From positions 9,636,411-9,700,410 of the forward strand of contig OZ005690.1 of NCBI GenBank assembly GCA_963930775.1: a stretch of 64,000 bases of DNA. The letters are read 5' to 3'. The DNA is from Cliona cf. orientalis. Taxonomy: Eukaryota > Porifera > Demospongiae > Clionaida > Clionaidae. Position numbers and translations under genes: made by a program. Below the pieces are notes generated by a model. That model saw nothing but the letters and a program-made list of their open reading frames with translations, ran no database searches and was not told the origin of the DNA. Position 1 is the first letter of the stretch; the number at the start of each line of letters is the position of its first letter. This document shows, piece by piece, positions 33,901-44,599 of the stretch.

Positions 33901-36900
33901 AACAAAATCTGTCATTACAAAGGATTGCTTATTGAACTTAGCCAAGGCAATAAATTAATTTAAATATGAAAAATTTAGTACATTCATCCAATCCGCAACC
34001 ATCCCATTGCTTGCTCAGGCAAATCTATAACATGTACATGTACATATAGACACTTAACATTTCATAACATTAAATCTTATACATGTAATGATTGATGACC
34101 TTTACCAGATTTTCATAATATGATCGATGACCTTTACCAGATTTTTCCATAATAATTGAGTACGGTATTCAGAGCTTACTAGAATGAAGTCTCCTTTAGT
34201 CTTTAAGAAGAGTGAGAGAATATTATTTTGATAACTACACTCCTCCACAAGCGCTGACTCATCATCATTCCACGACAGAACACACACAGCATGGTTGACA
34301 CTGACAGCCAGCTTGCTACTGGAGAATGGAACTACTTGGTAGATAGCTCCTGCCTTCACTTGACTATGGACGAGGTGAAGCTGCTTACCTACATGTAGAG
34401 AATACAGGTTAATTAATATATGTACCTCTGTATTTATGGTACATGTATCAAACAGAGTATACTCATATAGTCCATAGGCACAAACAAGCCCATATGCAGA
34501 TCACATGAAAGGAGGGTTCGATCACACCCCAGTCCAGATGGCCAGTATTGGTAGGCTAAATCTAGACAGTATAACCTGGTACAATTATGTACTATAAGCA
34601 TTGGTACATGTATCTCATCTAGTGTACATGTACAATGCATAAGCACAAGCCTACTCTCCAGCTGGAAATGGTCGTCACCAAAGTGAGCGTGGCCACGGAA
34701 AAGTGGAGTTCGATCGAATCCCACTGTGTATGGGCCTGACAAAAAAATAATGTACATGTAGGTCACCGTAGCACCATACATTGTGAATATCACACAGTAG
34801 AGGATACACATACATGTACATGGATTCACCCCCCCCCCCCCCCCCCCCCCCCACACACAGATATGCAATGTATACACACTAGCTCATTAGTCTCACTCAA
34901 TCTATTTTTTGCTTACTATCTGTGACTTGGAACACTAAGACTCTTCCCTGAGTCGGCTCTTTCTCTCCAACGTCAACAAACGCAGTGCCCACAACATAAA
35001 AGGTATTCCTGGTGTCAGCACTTTCCCCCAGGGTGCAAGAGGTCAAGCTGATGGCTTGCTCTCCCTGACAGAGCTGGTAGCCATGAATGACTGTGTGTGT
35101 GAGCGAGAGAGAGGAGAAAGAGAGGAAGAGGAGGAGGAGAGAGAGAAACGGAGAGAGAGGGAGAGGGAGGGAGGGAGGGAGAGAGAGAAGAGAAAGACAG
35201 AGAGGGAAGAAGAGAGAACCAGAGGAATGAAAGTAGAAGGAGAGAAACATTTCAATCAATATTCATGTACCAGGAGTACTTACACGTACATAAAATAAGC
35301 TAGTTGCTGTGAACATACCTTCAAATGAATTTTGATCCACTAGTAATACAGTGAATGTTTCAGTCTCGTCACAGCTTTCTAACGAGGGGAGTGTCACTGA
35401 CTCAGGGGAACTGCTCACTGACACATTGCTAATGGTTGTGCTGACACTGCATGGGTGGTGGTATGTGGCAAGGAAGCACAACACATGTTAGAGTAGTGTG
35501 TCCACACGTACATGTACATGTATACAAGAGAAAGTGCAGATATCGCACACCCACATAGCATTCGACAGTTGGTAATGGTTGTCACACGGCAATGTTACGA
35601 TCCTGCTTATAAGCCCTTCCCCGGTTTTGCCTAATGCTAGCATGCACAAAGGGAGGGGGCGTAATCATGGGATTCTATGGTATACATACATGTATAGTAT
35701 AGTGGTGAATACACGAGGGAGAAAATTTTCACGGAATGCTAACTCGTTCGTATATAGGTGGCCCATGGATGGGGTATGCCTCAATTTTGTGAGAAAACAT
35801 TCCTCAAATAGCAAAATTCGTGTAAGTTTTCTCCCTCAAAAATTGCCCAGTATACAGCATCATAATGACCTGTACTACCTTTGTCTGAGTGGTTTGAATG
35901 TCTTGGGGTCGTCTGAGGAAGCTACGTCAATACGGCAGCTGACAACAGCAAACGAGTGAGAGCTTTCTTGGTAGGCTATGCGTCTAATGGAGGTAAATTT
36001 CATGATAAGAGTAACAATTCACAAATTATTTGTACATAATATTATTATTCATGTGTACATGTACATGTACATGTATGTACACAATAACTATACCGCAAGC
36101 GCCCACGTACTGCATTTTAAGGAGTCAATGTAGCAGCTTTTATACAAACACATGGAAGTTATATCGTGGGTAAGAGCCCATGCAAACCAAAATCGCAATT
36201 TATGTTTAAGCGCCCATGAGCACCTACCCGGGACACTACAGCAATTCAATAGCTGTGCATACACACATGCATAATAATAAATATTTTTAACTATTGAAAA
36301 TAGATCCGCTACACATAATGTACATGTATAGTGTTACTGTGTACTTTGGTGTCTCTCCAAGGGGAATAGTTTGTATGTGGAGCATTTGAATTTGATCAAC
36401 TGATCCAATGAGAAGAGTATTGTCATCAACAAGGGCTAGGCTGTAAATAGGAGAGAAGAGAGAGGTATGAGACAGGAGAGAGGGTGAGAGAGAGAGAGAG
36501 AGAGAGAGAGGGTGAGAGAGAGAAAAGAGAGGGTGAGTGGGATATGATATATTTGATCACTAATGTATATAGTTGGGGGTATATACCTGTCTTTAAATGC
36601 TTCTGAGTTGAGAGTACATAAATAGTTGACTTCCTATGAAGAGAGCAAGAATCAAAATACTGCAACCAATGCTAGAATACATACGTGTACACGTACATGT
36701 ACCTTGAGGTTGACGTTTGAAAAGAGGAGTTTATGATTACTAGTGTAGATGATGGTGGGATGGTTGGAGCAGGCAAACACATTAGTCACTCCCGCTGATC
36801 GAAACAACTTGAGCACGATCGGCTTCGTACCAAGAACAACCTTCTTACTAGAACTCAGCTGACCTGTATACAATGTCGTGTTAATTATTGTGCAAATATG

Positions 36901-39900
36901 TGATAGTAACCAATAATGAACCCGAGCCCGAAACCCAATCCCGAATAATATGCAAAGTCTATCATAGGGGTTCCAAAAGCATACAAATCTTGTAGCCATT
37001 TCTGAACTACATGTATTAAAGACAGGGGTTCCTGAAGTGTACAAAATCTTGTAAAACTATTAATCTCTGGCGCCATTCAAGCCATTACCAGTGTTTGTTT
37101 CCAGCTGATAGTAGACGAGGCATCCATCACCCAGGGCACAGAGAAGGTAGTGATAGCCACTGAACGTCACCATCAAGATGGAGCGAGGAATGATATCTAT
37201 ATATGGGGATGTGTATGTGCGTAGGGCAGGATTTTTTTTGGGGGGGGGGGGGGAATCAGAGGGATACTGATGATGCATATGCACCACTACAAAGCATGCA
37301 TGAAACTTTAGTACGTTTATCTTGTACTACGATTCCAAACCTAAGGGGCAAACATCCACCCCATTGCCTGCTCAGGCAAATCTAATTGCAACAAAAGGCA
37401 GAGCCACTTACATGTACATGTACATACTGTATTGCATATCAGAATATTGATATAAAAATCTTGCCAAGGCGAGATTTTGACGAACATAAAACAATATAAT
37501 ATTATGTACCGTATTTTGGGTTATTTCCGTTCAAAAATTATTCAAATTTTAAATTTTCATGTAAAGTAATTTTCGTATGCGGCGACCCCTTACCGTATAC
37601 ATTAACGTTATGAATACGCATGCGTTTGCATTTCGTATTTCTAATTTTCGTATGTGTTATGACATACGAAAATAAAACGATGACGGAAATAACTGAAAAT
37701 ACGGTACTTCACTACGCTAACAAACAACCAAATAACTAAGAACAATATACAAGTAACTACTATAGATCTACGTGTACAACTGTACATGTACATTGTACCT
37801 CCTCCGAGTGGCTGTGTGTGTATGGTTTCCAGTGACGGCAATTTTAGCAGCCTCACTGAGATGTCAGTCCACAGACCAATGGCGCAAAGGTCACTCTTAG
37901 CGGAAAGGTCATCTCCGAGGGGAGTCACATCAACACAGGCCACCTCATGCTCCATCGTAGCTTCACTGTAGTACATGTACATGGATACATACATTTACAT
38001 ATGCATTTTAAGTACACGGTGTATAGCATCAGGTATTGTGCATAGGGTTTATTTCAGGGGGTGCTTTCGTTGCCCCCCCCCCCCCCCGATTTGCTATGTG
38101 TTCCCCCCCTCGTGAGTAAAATTCTGACATAAACCTTAATCATGCACATATGCATACATGTAATATGCAAACATTTAAACACGCGAGATTATTTTCTCTA
38201 CAAACGTGTAATTGTACTTTTATACTTCTGTCTCAATCCATCACCTCTCTCTCCCTCCCTCCCTCTCTCCCTCTCCTCCTCTCTCCCATTATTTCATTTC
38301 TCCCTCCTAGTGACAAATCTATTATCAGTCAGAGAAAGAAGCTTTATGACCTACTGTACGTACACGTACGTGTACAGTGGTATACATGTATGTACTCCCC
38401 AGCTCATGTGTGTATCATGTGATAATCACCTGACTAGCTTTAAGCTGTCTGGTTGTATCTCAAGGTAGTAGAGTTCTCTCCCCACTGCCACTATCACTTG
38501 GACACTGTTACAGGATGCTGTGTTGATGTTCTTACCAGAAGGTGGCTCCCATTTACTGCAGGAATTAAGGTACATGAACATCACGACATACATGTAAAAG
38601 TACATCTCCACAAGTTTTACGGATACACGTTGGTCTATGCCTACATTTGAATGCACATTTAAAAAGTTGTTGTATAGAAGAGCACATTACTGATGCTTTA
38701 CTGCACTTTTAGTACTGACGACCACTTACCATACCAGCTCCAATGATTCTTCATTGATTAGCCTTACCGATGAAGAGGTTATCTACACAAAAAATGAACA
38801 CAGTAACATTAAATTTGAGAGAGAGAGAGAGAGAGAGTGGAAGATAGTGAGAGAAGGGGAGTGGGAAAGAGGGAGAAAGAGAGAGATAGTGAGAGAGGGG
38901 GGTGGAAGAGAAGAAAAAAGTAAGAGAGAGAGGTATATGTAGCTATAGGGGGTGAGAGAGCAAGATAGAGAGAGAGGGAGAGAGACCTTACTGACCTGAA
39001 TGATCCTATTACCGATGACATTGGAGCAGTAGTAAGTCTGTTGGTCAGCGGCCATGGACTGGATCTCAGTCTCCTCCACTTCCTCCCCACACAGACTAAG
39101 AACACTGAACACAAACAGATTATAGAAATTAATCACTGCACACAAGAAGTTGATTCCACAACCATTCTCAACTCTGCCCCATCCTACATGCACACGCACA
39201 TGTATGTACATGTACATATATTTACATCTATGCAAAGCATAAGTTTTGCAAAAGTACAGTGTACATCAACAGCACAATGCTCCACTTACTATCTCTACCA
39301 CATGAGCAAATGGAAAAGGTCACCAAAAGGACACATACAACGGCCTATTCCTCGACTATAACACCTAAACCCGCATAAAGAAGATACACACATACATACA
39401 ATTGTACTCACGTTGTTTGTCCAACAAAGGAGACCACGAGAGTATTGTCGAGGCTACTGTCATCAGCTCCACAGTGAAGGGACCAGATACCTGTTTATAC
39501 ATGCATAATATTATGTACATACATGTACATGTAGCACGTGTTCAGAAAAAGACAAGGACTAGTGTATGATATTTAGATCTGGAGTAGGTAAAATGGGACA
39601 ATAAACAGTGGGAGTGTGTGTATCTCTAATCACGACTGTAAGTGCATGTACATGTATGCGTGCAGTAGGTATATCGGGGAGGGGGGGCGGGGGGATGAAG
39701 GAATTGGCTAAAAGGTCGAAGAAAGACAATAATTCAGTATGTAGGGATTACCTACTTTACCATGACTATAATCATATACATGTAGGTTCACTAGAAACAT
39801 GCATACAGTGGTTTGTAGCTCTCAGAACACAGGTGCATTGGTCAGACCACTACACCACAACTACTCCCAGTATGGTTTGAATATACATGTAAGGCATAAT

Positions 39901-42900
39901 CTGTTTACGCAACCCACTGAGTTGACATGAAATCCATAGTAAATAAATAACTAATATTGCAATGGGATATTATTACACCCATTGGTATGATCATATCACC
40001 TTTGACCCCAGCTAAGTCGATGGAGGCTGCCTCATTGATACCAATGCCACTGCGAATAACTCGAAGAGAACCATCTTTACCATAGCCTGAGCAAGAGACA
40101 ATCTGGAGGGAGGAAGGAGAGAGGGAGGATGAGAGAGAGAAAGAGAGAGGGAGTAGACAGGGAGAGAGAGAGACGCATGATAATGTACATAAACAGGAAA
40201 CAACATGCACACTAGTATGCTTACATAATACAAACATAAATTATGTACAAACACACAGAGACAGTCTGACCAAATCTTGTCCCTGTTTGTCCAGGTCCAC
40301 CACAGACATGTCAAGAATGGGTCCTATGTTCTGGAAGGTCTCCATAACTTGAACAAAACTGCCACTATTGTCATCAGCCACTGAGGTCAGCTGCAGCAAC
40401 CCACAACCAGCAAAAATTATGTATAATGAAATCAGCAATATTTGAAGAGGGGAGCCATACTTATATACATGTATAGCAGGGATTCTCCGGGGATCAAGTT
40501 TTGCTGTTATTGCGGATAATCATTCATAAAAGTAATGTACATGTAGAGTGTGCAATGGCCTTCCATGAAAATTTGACCCAACAAAAATGTCCCACTATAC
40601 GGTATGATACATACCAGAGGAGGTTGGTCACGGTTTCTAATTAGAGTGCGTTTGCCATAAGCTGCAATATACGCCCACGCAACCCAGGTCAACCCGCTGA
40701 GTCAGCAAAAACAATATATTGCCTATAATGCGCGATAATAAAATGCTCATTCCACGAAAATCATGACCAACCTCCTCTGGATACATACCAAGACACTATG
40801 TCCCGTTCAAATTGACTATCGTGTTCGTGTTAATAGAATACAAGCTAAAAAAATTTGATTTTTAATTTTGCACGATTTTCTGGTAAAGGTCGTCATACAC
40901 ATCCTAGAACGCATATTTTCTTGCGCTAATTAGATCATGCATTTTATTACCATAAACATGGTATACCGTATAGCGGGAAATTTTCGTATGGTGCTAATTT
41001 TCGTATATTTCGTATGCTCCATCCCTTATACGAAAATAAAAACTGCGAAAATTTGAACGTACGAAATTTTTTTTCCTTTCGCGCGTGACCTTTGACCTAT
41101 ACGCCTACCACCGGTCGCTAGCGGCATGTGCTAAATGCAAGACTAGCTCACTGAACGATGTCTCTTTATCGATTCTTTGTCAAGGCGTTGAAACGAAGTG
41201 ACCTTTCTGATCCCAGTGGACCGCTATCGGCGTCGATTACGATCATGGAAGCCAGTGATGCCGTATACCGCACGTAAGTGCGAGCGCTACCAGCTGCGCA
41301 TGCGCGCAATGTCCCGCAGCAAGCATACGAAATTAAAAAATACGAAAATTTATTCTAAGGGTGTTTTGGCCAATCATACGAAAATTAGCACCAACGAAAA
41401 TTTCCCGCTATACGGTATTTCATTATTGATAAGTAATGTCTTGGGTGGTGTAAACGACCTACGTGTACATATACTTAATTAATTAATTAATTGTTTACCT
41501 TGACCAGCTGTGAGTCTCCCAGCCTAGACCCAACAAACACCACTCCATTGTCGAGGTAGGCCAGGCAGTGAGGGGTGGAGCATTCACCCAACACCTCCAG
41601 CTTCATCCCAGTGAAGCCACGCCCACTTCCGGGAGAAGATTCCACCCCCTCGTCACTGTCGACAAACAGCATGAGGAGGCGACCTTTGGACTCGTCGCCT
41701 AGGAGACACCGAGAGCCGTCCACCTGACCCACACAAGTGATCACTGACTCCTACAATAAACATGTACAAAGACTAACACATGGAAACTGGTATACTGTTG
41801 GAATATTCATAGGCCCTCAAATGCAAACTGAGTATGTGAATCGACATGTCCATTAATAAATTTGCAATGAGCAAGACTAAGCATAGCCTCGAACCCAGGC
41901 TCACTTTCGGGGGGGAGGGGAAAGAGAGCCTGGTACACACTGTCTGCGCATGCGCAAAGTTTACGGAGCAATTTCTAGTATAATTCGCCGGACACTATCG
42001 CTACCACGTGGTCAGACATGTACGGACTAGGTATACTAAGCAGCCGAAGTCAGTGAAGCTTAAAGACTCGATATTTCTCTAGACTGTTGTATGCAAGACT
42101 TCCTTCGCTCTCATCTCACTTTAAGCAAACCTTCACGAGCTTCAAAGATCTGACAAAGTCCAGGACTGTCAATTTGACAGTCCTGGTTATTCACCAAAAC
42201 ACTTTCGCTAAAAGTGAGTAGGACTCCTTCTCGTAGCTTTTTTATTCTTCCTCTATCAATGTTGCTCGCTTATGACAGCTAGACTTGTCGCAACAAGTGT
42301 CCTTAGCCCGAATTGCAGCCAATATAGACAATGTTTAGGCATACTTGTGGGGTCAAGGTTCACGTTTACGGACAGATAAACGGACAAAAATACGAATTCC
42401 CAGGATTTCTGGGAATTTTGGCGCATGCGCAGACAGTGTGTACCAGGCTCTCTTTCCCCTCCCCCCGAAAGTGAGCCTGGGTTTGAGGCTAGACTAAGCA
42501 TAACGTGACAGATTTTGCATGTATTTTATACATGTACATTAAAATGTATGTACATAATACATGCACACGCTTACACATGCAACTTCACACATTCGGCTGA
42601 TATACGCAACCTTACCATAACTAATTGCAGTGTTAATTTAAATATCTCATTAAGTATTAGTGCAAAAATTCAACAGCGGGGCAGTTATCAATCTCACAAG
42701 TATGCGGGTGGCAAACACACCCCCTTCCCCCAAAAGACCCTAATGACATACATGTAATTATTGTACATGCACTAGGGGTGTACCTTAACAGTGGGAGGAT
42801 CAATTGCGTGCTGAATATCCTTATTGTAGTATGCAATGGTTTGGTAACCAATGGCAACCAGTCCTCCAAGTGGGAGGGGCAGTGGGTGGAGCAAAGAGGC

Positions 42901-44025
42901 CTGGGAGTCGACGGAGATGTTCTTCCACGGTCCACTGTTGATCTCTTTGTCCTTCACGGATATCACTACCGTCTTCAAGCATCGACCACTAGGCTCCTAT
43001 AAATAATATACAGATACCGTATAGTGGGAAAACTTTGATGAGATTTTTAATAATTATTTAAATTGTCAATTTGGTGAACTCAGCACAGATCACCAAATTA
43101 AAAATTAATCTAATGAATGTATAAATGTAGAGAATTTTTTTAAGAGGGAAAGAGCAAATGCATACAGTTACATATATTATATGGGCATTAATCCAGGAAG
43201 GGAGTAGATTTTTTGGCGGGGGGGGGGGGGGGGGGGGGGGTTGGTAGGAGAGAAGAGTATGCCCCCTAGCATCCATTCTCACGTCTGAGAGAACTTCGGA
43301 AACTGATATGTATTATTGTATACTTATAGACTAGTAATACAGCAGGAGTCCCCTAGAAGAAAGTATGATCATAAATATCATTAGATACTCGGTTGGCATT
43401 ATCTTGAGTGCGTAGTCTCACCTCAGCCAGGTAGGCGAGAGTGGGCTGGTCAAACCCTTGAGGAAAGGTCAGATCAATAGCGTAAAGGTAATGCTTTCAA
43501 CTCTAGCTCATCGGACTTCAGATCCAGTGGCACTACCTGGATCCATGCAGAAATTAATGTATAACACGAATATTTCATGTACATGTACATATTTATACAT
43601 ACCTTCAGTAGTCCAGCATAGAGATGAAGGACCACTATTCTACTGTGAGGATCTAATACACCCATTTGACGACTCTCAGTGGGACGATAGACACGCTCCT
43701 AGAGAAAAAAAAACGTACATGTAAAGTACATGTATGCCTCCTTCAATTTTTACTTTATATTTCACGCACTTTCTAACTCTTGCTACTCTGCCCTCCCCCT
43801 CCCTCCCTCCCTCCCTCTCTCTCTCTCCCTCCCTTCCCCCTTCTCTCTCTCTCAGTACATTTATCTCATAATAAGCAATCTATCCAGGGTTCTCCCGACC
43901 ATTAACTCACTCACTTTGACATCTCCGCAAGCCCTAGTGATGAGGTGGCCCGCTGAGCAGTCATACAACACCACGGCAAGGTGGTACTGAGCCGTCATGA
44001 ACACCAACGCATCTTGCTCCTCTCC
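30977..44025 (-). CDS. DDB1: DDB1, damage-specific DNA-binding protein 1 (5' end not found, one frameshift)
   Basis: Exons, 5' to 3' on the minus strand: 44025-43915, 43698-43603, 43536-43422, 42996-42784, 41750-41499, 40390-40271, 40102-40000, 39490-39412, 39104-38996, 38782-38730, 38555-38430, 37965-37799, 37196-37089, 36863-36703, 36633-36587, 36440-36345, 35983-35879, 35446-35319, 35090-34917, 34388-34180, 33878-33703, 32827-32742, 32403-32317, 31985-31883, 31487-31364, 31060-30977. They give about 1,076 codons of the usual 1,140 or so. Diagnostic blocks include [55 protein letters not shown] and [17 protein letters not shown]1 is a triple beta-propeller scaffold linking CUL4-ROC1 to substrate receptors in nucleotide-excision repair and protein turnover. 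The first 70 or so residues were not found, and exon 43536-43422 carries one surplus base between two phase-0 junctions. Confidence 0.88.
32058..32276. mobile_element. MITE with CAGGATTTCATTTAGG ends
   Basis: CAGGATTTCATTTAGGGGGG and ATTGAGG-type right end (CCTCAATGAAACCCCTG) enclose 219 bp with two long C runs. It is related to 19,268-19,761. Flanks CTATC and CTACC match at 4 of 5 bases. DDB1 intron. Confidence 0.6.
33066..33666. mobile_element. pogo/Tigger-like MITE
   Basis: CAGTGGACTCTCTGAATAACGG and the inverted right end TAATAAAGAGTCCACTG are flanked by TA (33,064-33,065 and 33,667-33,668). The CAGT-GACTCTC terminus and TA target are those of pogo-type Tc1/mariner elements. Interior repeats of TCCGTTAT/TCCATTA suggest further subterminal sites. 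No intact transposase. DDB1 intron. Confidence 0.75.
35095..35212. repeat. GA/CT microsatellite at a DDB1 splice acceptor
   Basis: About 115 bp of GAGA/GGGA repeat lies immediately upstream (coding sense: CT-rich) of the exon starting at 35,090, so it forms or extends that intron's polypyrimidine tract. Confidence 0.9.
36475..36535. repeat. GA/CT microsatellite upstream of a DDB1 exon
   Basis: A GAGAGA run of about 55 bp precedes (in coding sense) the acceptor of the exon at 36,440. Confidence 0.85.
37509..37704. mobile_element. MITE with CCGTATTTT ends, TA flanks
   Basis: CCGTATTTTGGGTTATTTCCGT and its imperfect complement (ACGGAAATAACTGAAAATACGG) enclose 196 bp with TA at both sides. DDB1 intron. 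Confidence 0.75.
38815..38990. repeat. GA/CT microsatellite upstream of a DDB1 exon
   Basis: An interrupted GAGA/GGGAGA tract of about 170 bp fills most of the intron between exons 39104-38996 and 38782-38730 and is CT-rich in coding sense. Confidence 0.85.
40105..40175. repeat. GA/CT microsatellite at a DDB1 splice acceptor
   Basis: A GGGAGGA/GAGAGA tract abuts the acceptor of the exon ending at 40,102; CT-rich in coding sense. Confidence 0.85.
40966..41415. mobile_element. MITE with CCGTATAGCGGGAAATTTTC ends
   Basis: Inverted ends of about 40 bp (CCGTATAGCGGGAAATTTTC, then GTGCTAATTTTCGTAT) enclose 450 bp, flanked by TA (40,964-40,965 and 41,416-41,417). ACGAAAATT motifs repeat inside. 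Related terminal sequence (CTATACGGTAT) occurs at about 32,636 and 40,596. DDB1 intron. Confidence 0.8.
41884..42492. mobile_element. 609-bp element with 70-bp inverted ends and 8-bp duplication
   Basis: The ends (AGCCTCGAACCCAGGCTCAC, then TTTCGGGGGGGAGGGGAAAG and on to TGCGCATGCGC) are inverted with few mismatches. The flanks are identical: ACTAAGCA at 41,876-41,883 and 42,493-42,500. Non-autonomous, in a DDB1 intron. Confidence 0.85.
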
Positions 44026-44123
44026 CTAAAAATAGTCACATGATCTTGTATAATTATTATTATGTCATGACAATCCAATAGTCAACATCAACTGGATAAT
44101 GTAGCAACTTAATGCACATACAT

Positions 44124-44261
44124 GCGAAAGTAAAGACATTCGAGCAACACCTCTGGAAGCGCAAGGTGCATGAGGCCATCTGCATCAGAGAGACGAAAGA
44201 GAACAGCAATTTAGACTATGGACTGAGTGTGAACCAAGTATGGTCCCCACTACTGTCCTAG
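44124..44261 (+). pseudogene. Retroelement endonuclease C-terminus (GIY-YIG type), fragment
   Basis: The frame reads AKVKTFEQHLWKRKVHEAIC, then IRETKENSNLDYGLSVNQVW, and stops at TAG. The pattern R-x-VHEAI-x-IR followed by NLDxG resembles the end of the GIY-YIG nuclease of Penelope-like retroelements (EAIYIR...LNRDxG). Downstream sequence to about 44,600 (with ACCGAAACGTTCTGGCTAAT) looks like the rest of such an element's 3' part. No reverse transcriptase is present. It sits where the missing first exons of DDB1 would be expected. Confidence 0.45.
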
Positions 44262-44599
44262 CCTCATCACATCATGCAATCACCCCCCCCCCCTCTATCA
44301 ATCATTTAATAATTCAACTCTTCTTACCTCACCCCTGCCCTGCCAGTCAGATTATACACCACACTGTTCAATAACTTATCATCATGTTTTCAAAATTTCG
44401 ACCACACCCACCCACCATTCGATCTATTTATGTGAATATCAGTTTATGAGTTGTGGCTTCCTGTCCAGTCAGTTGTTCACCAGTCTCCGTGACCGAAACG
44501 TTCTGGCTAATTAAAACCTTTGCAGTGCTACGTAAGTTCTATCTATTTATGTGAATATTAGGGTTGTTGGCTTCCTGTCCAGTCAGTCCTAGAAATTAC

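Noticed and set aside
35056..35298. Arg/Glu repeat reading frames and their Ser/Leu antisense counterparts
   Set aside because: Translations of GA/CT microsatellite; the same holds for frames at 38.75-39.1 kb and 40.0-40.3 kb.
30977..44025. Assignment of the minus-strand gene to CPSF1 or SF3B3 instead of DDB1
   Set aside because: These relatives share the propeller fold, but the [27 protein letters not shown] and GFIDGDL blocks and the C-terminal L-V-E-D-F-S-R-L-H ending are DDB1-specific.
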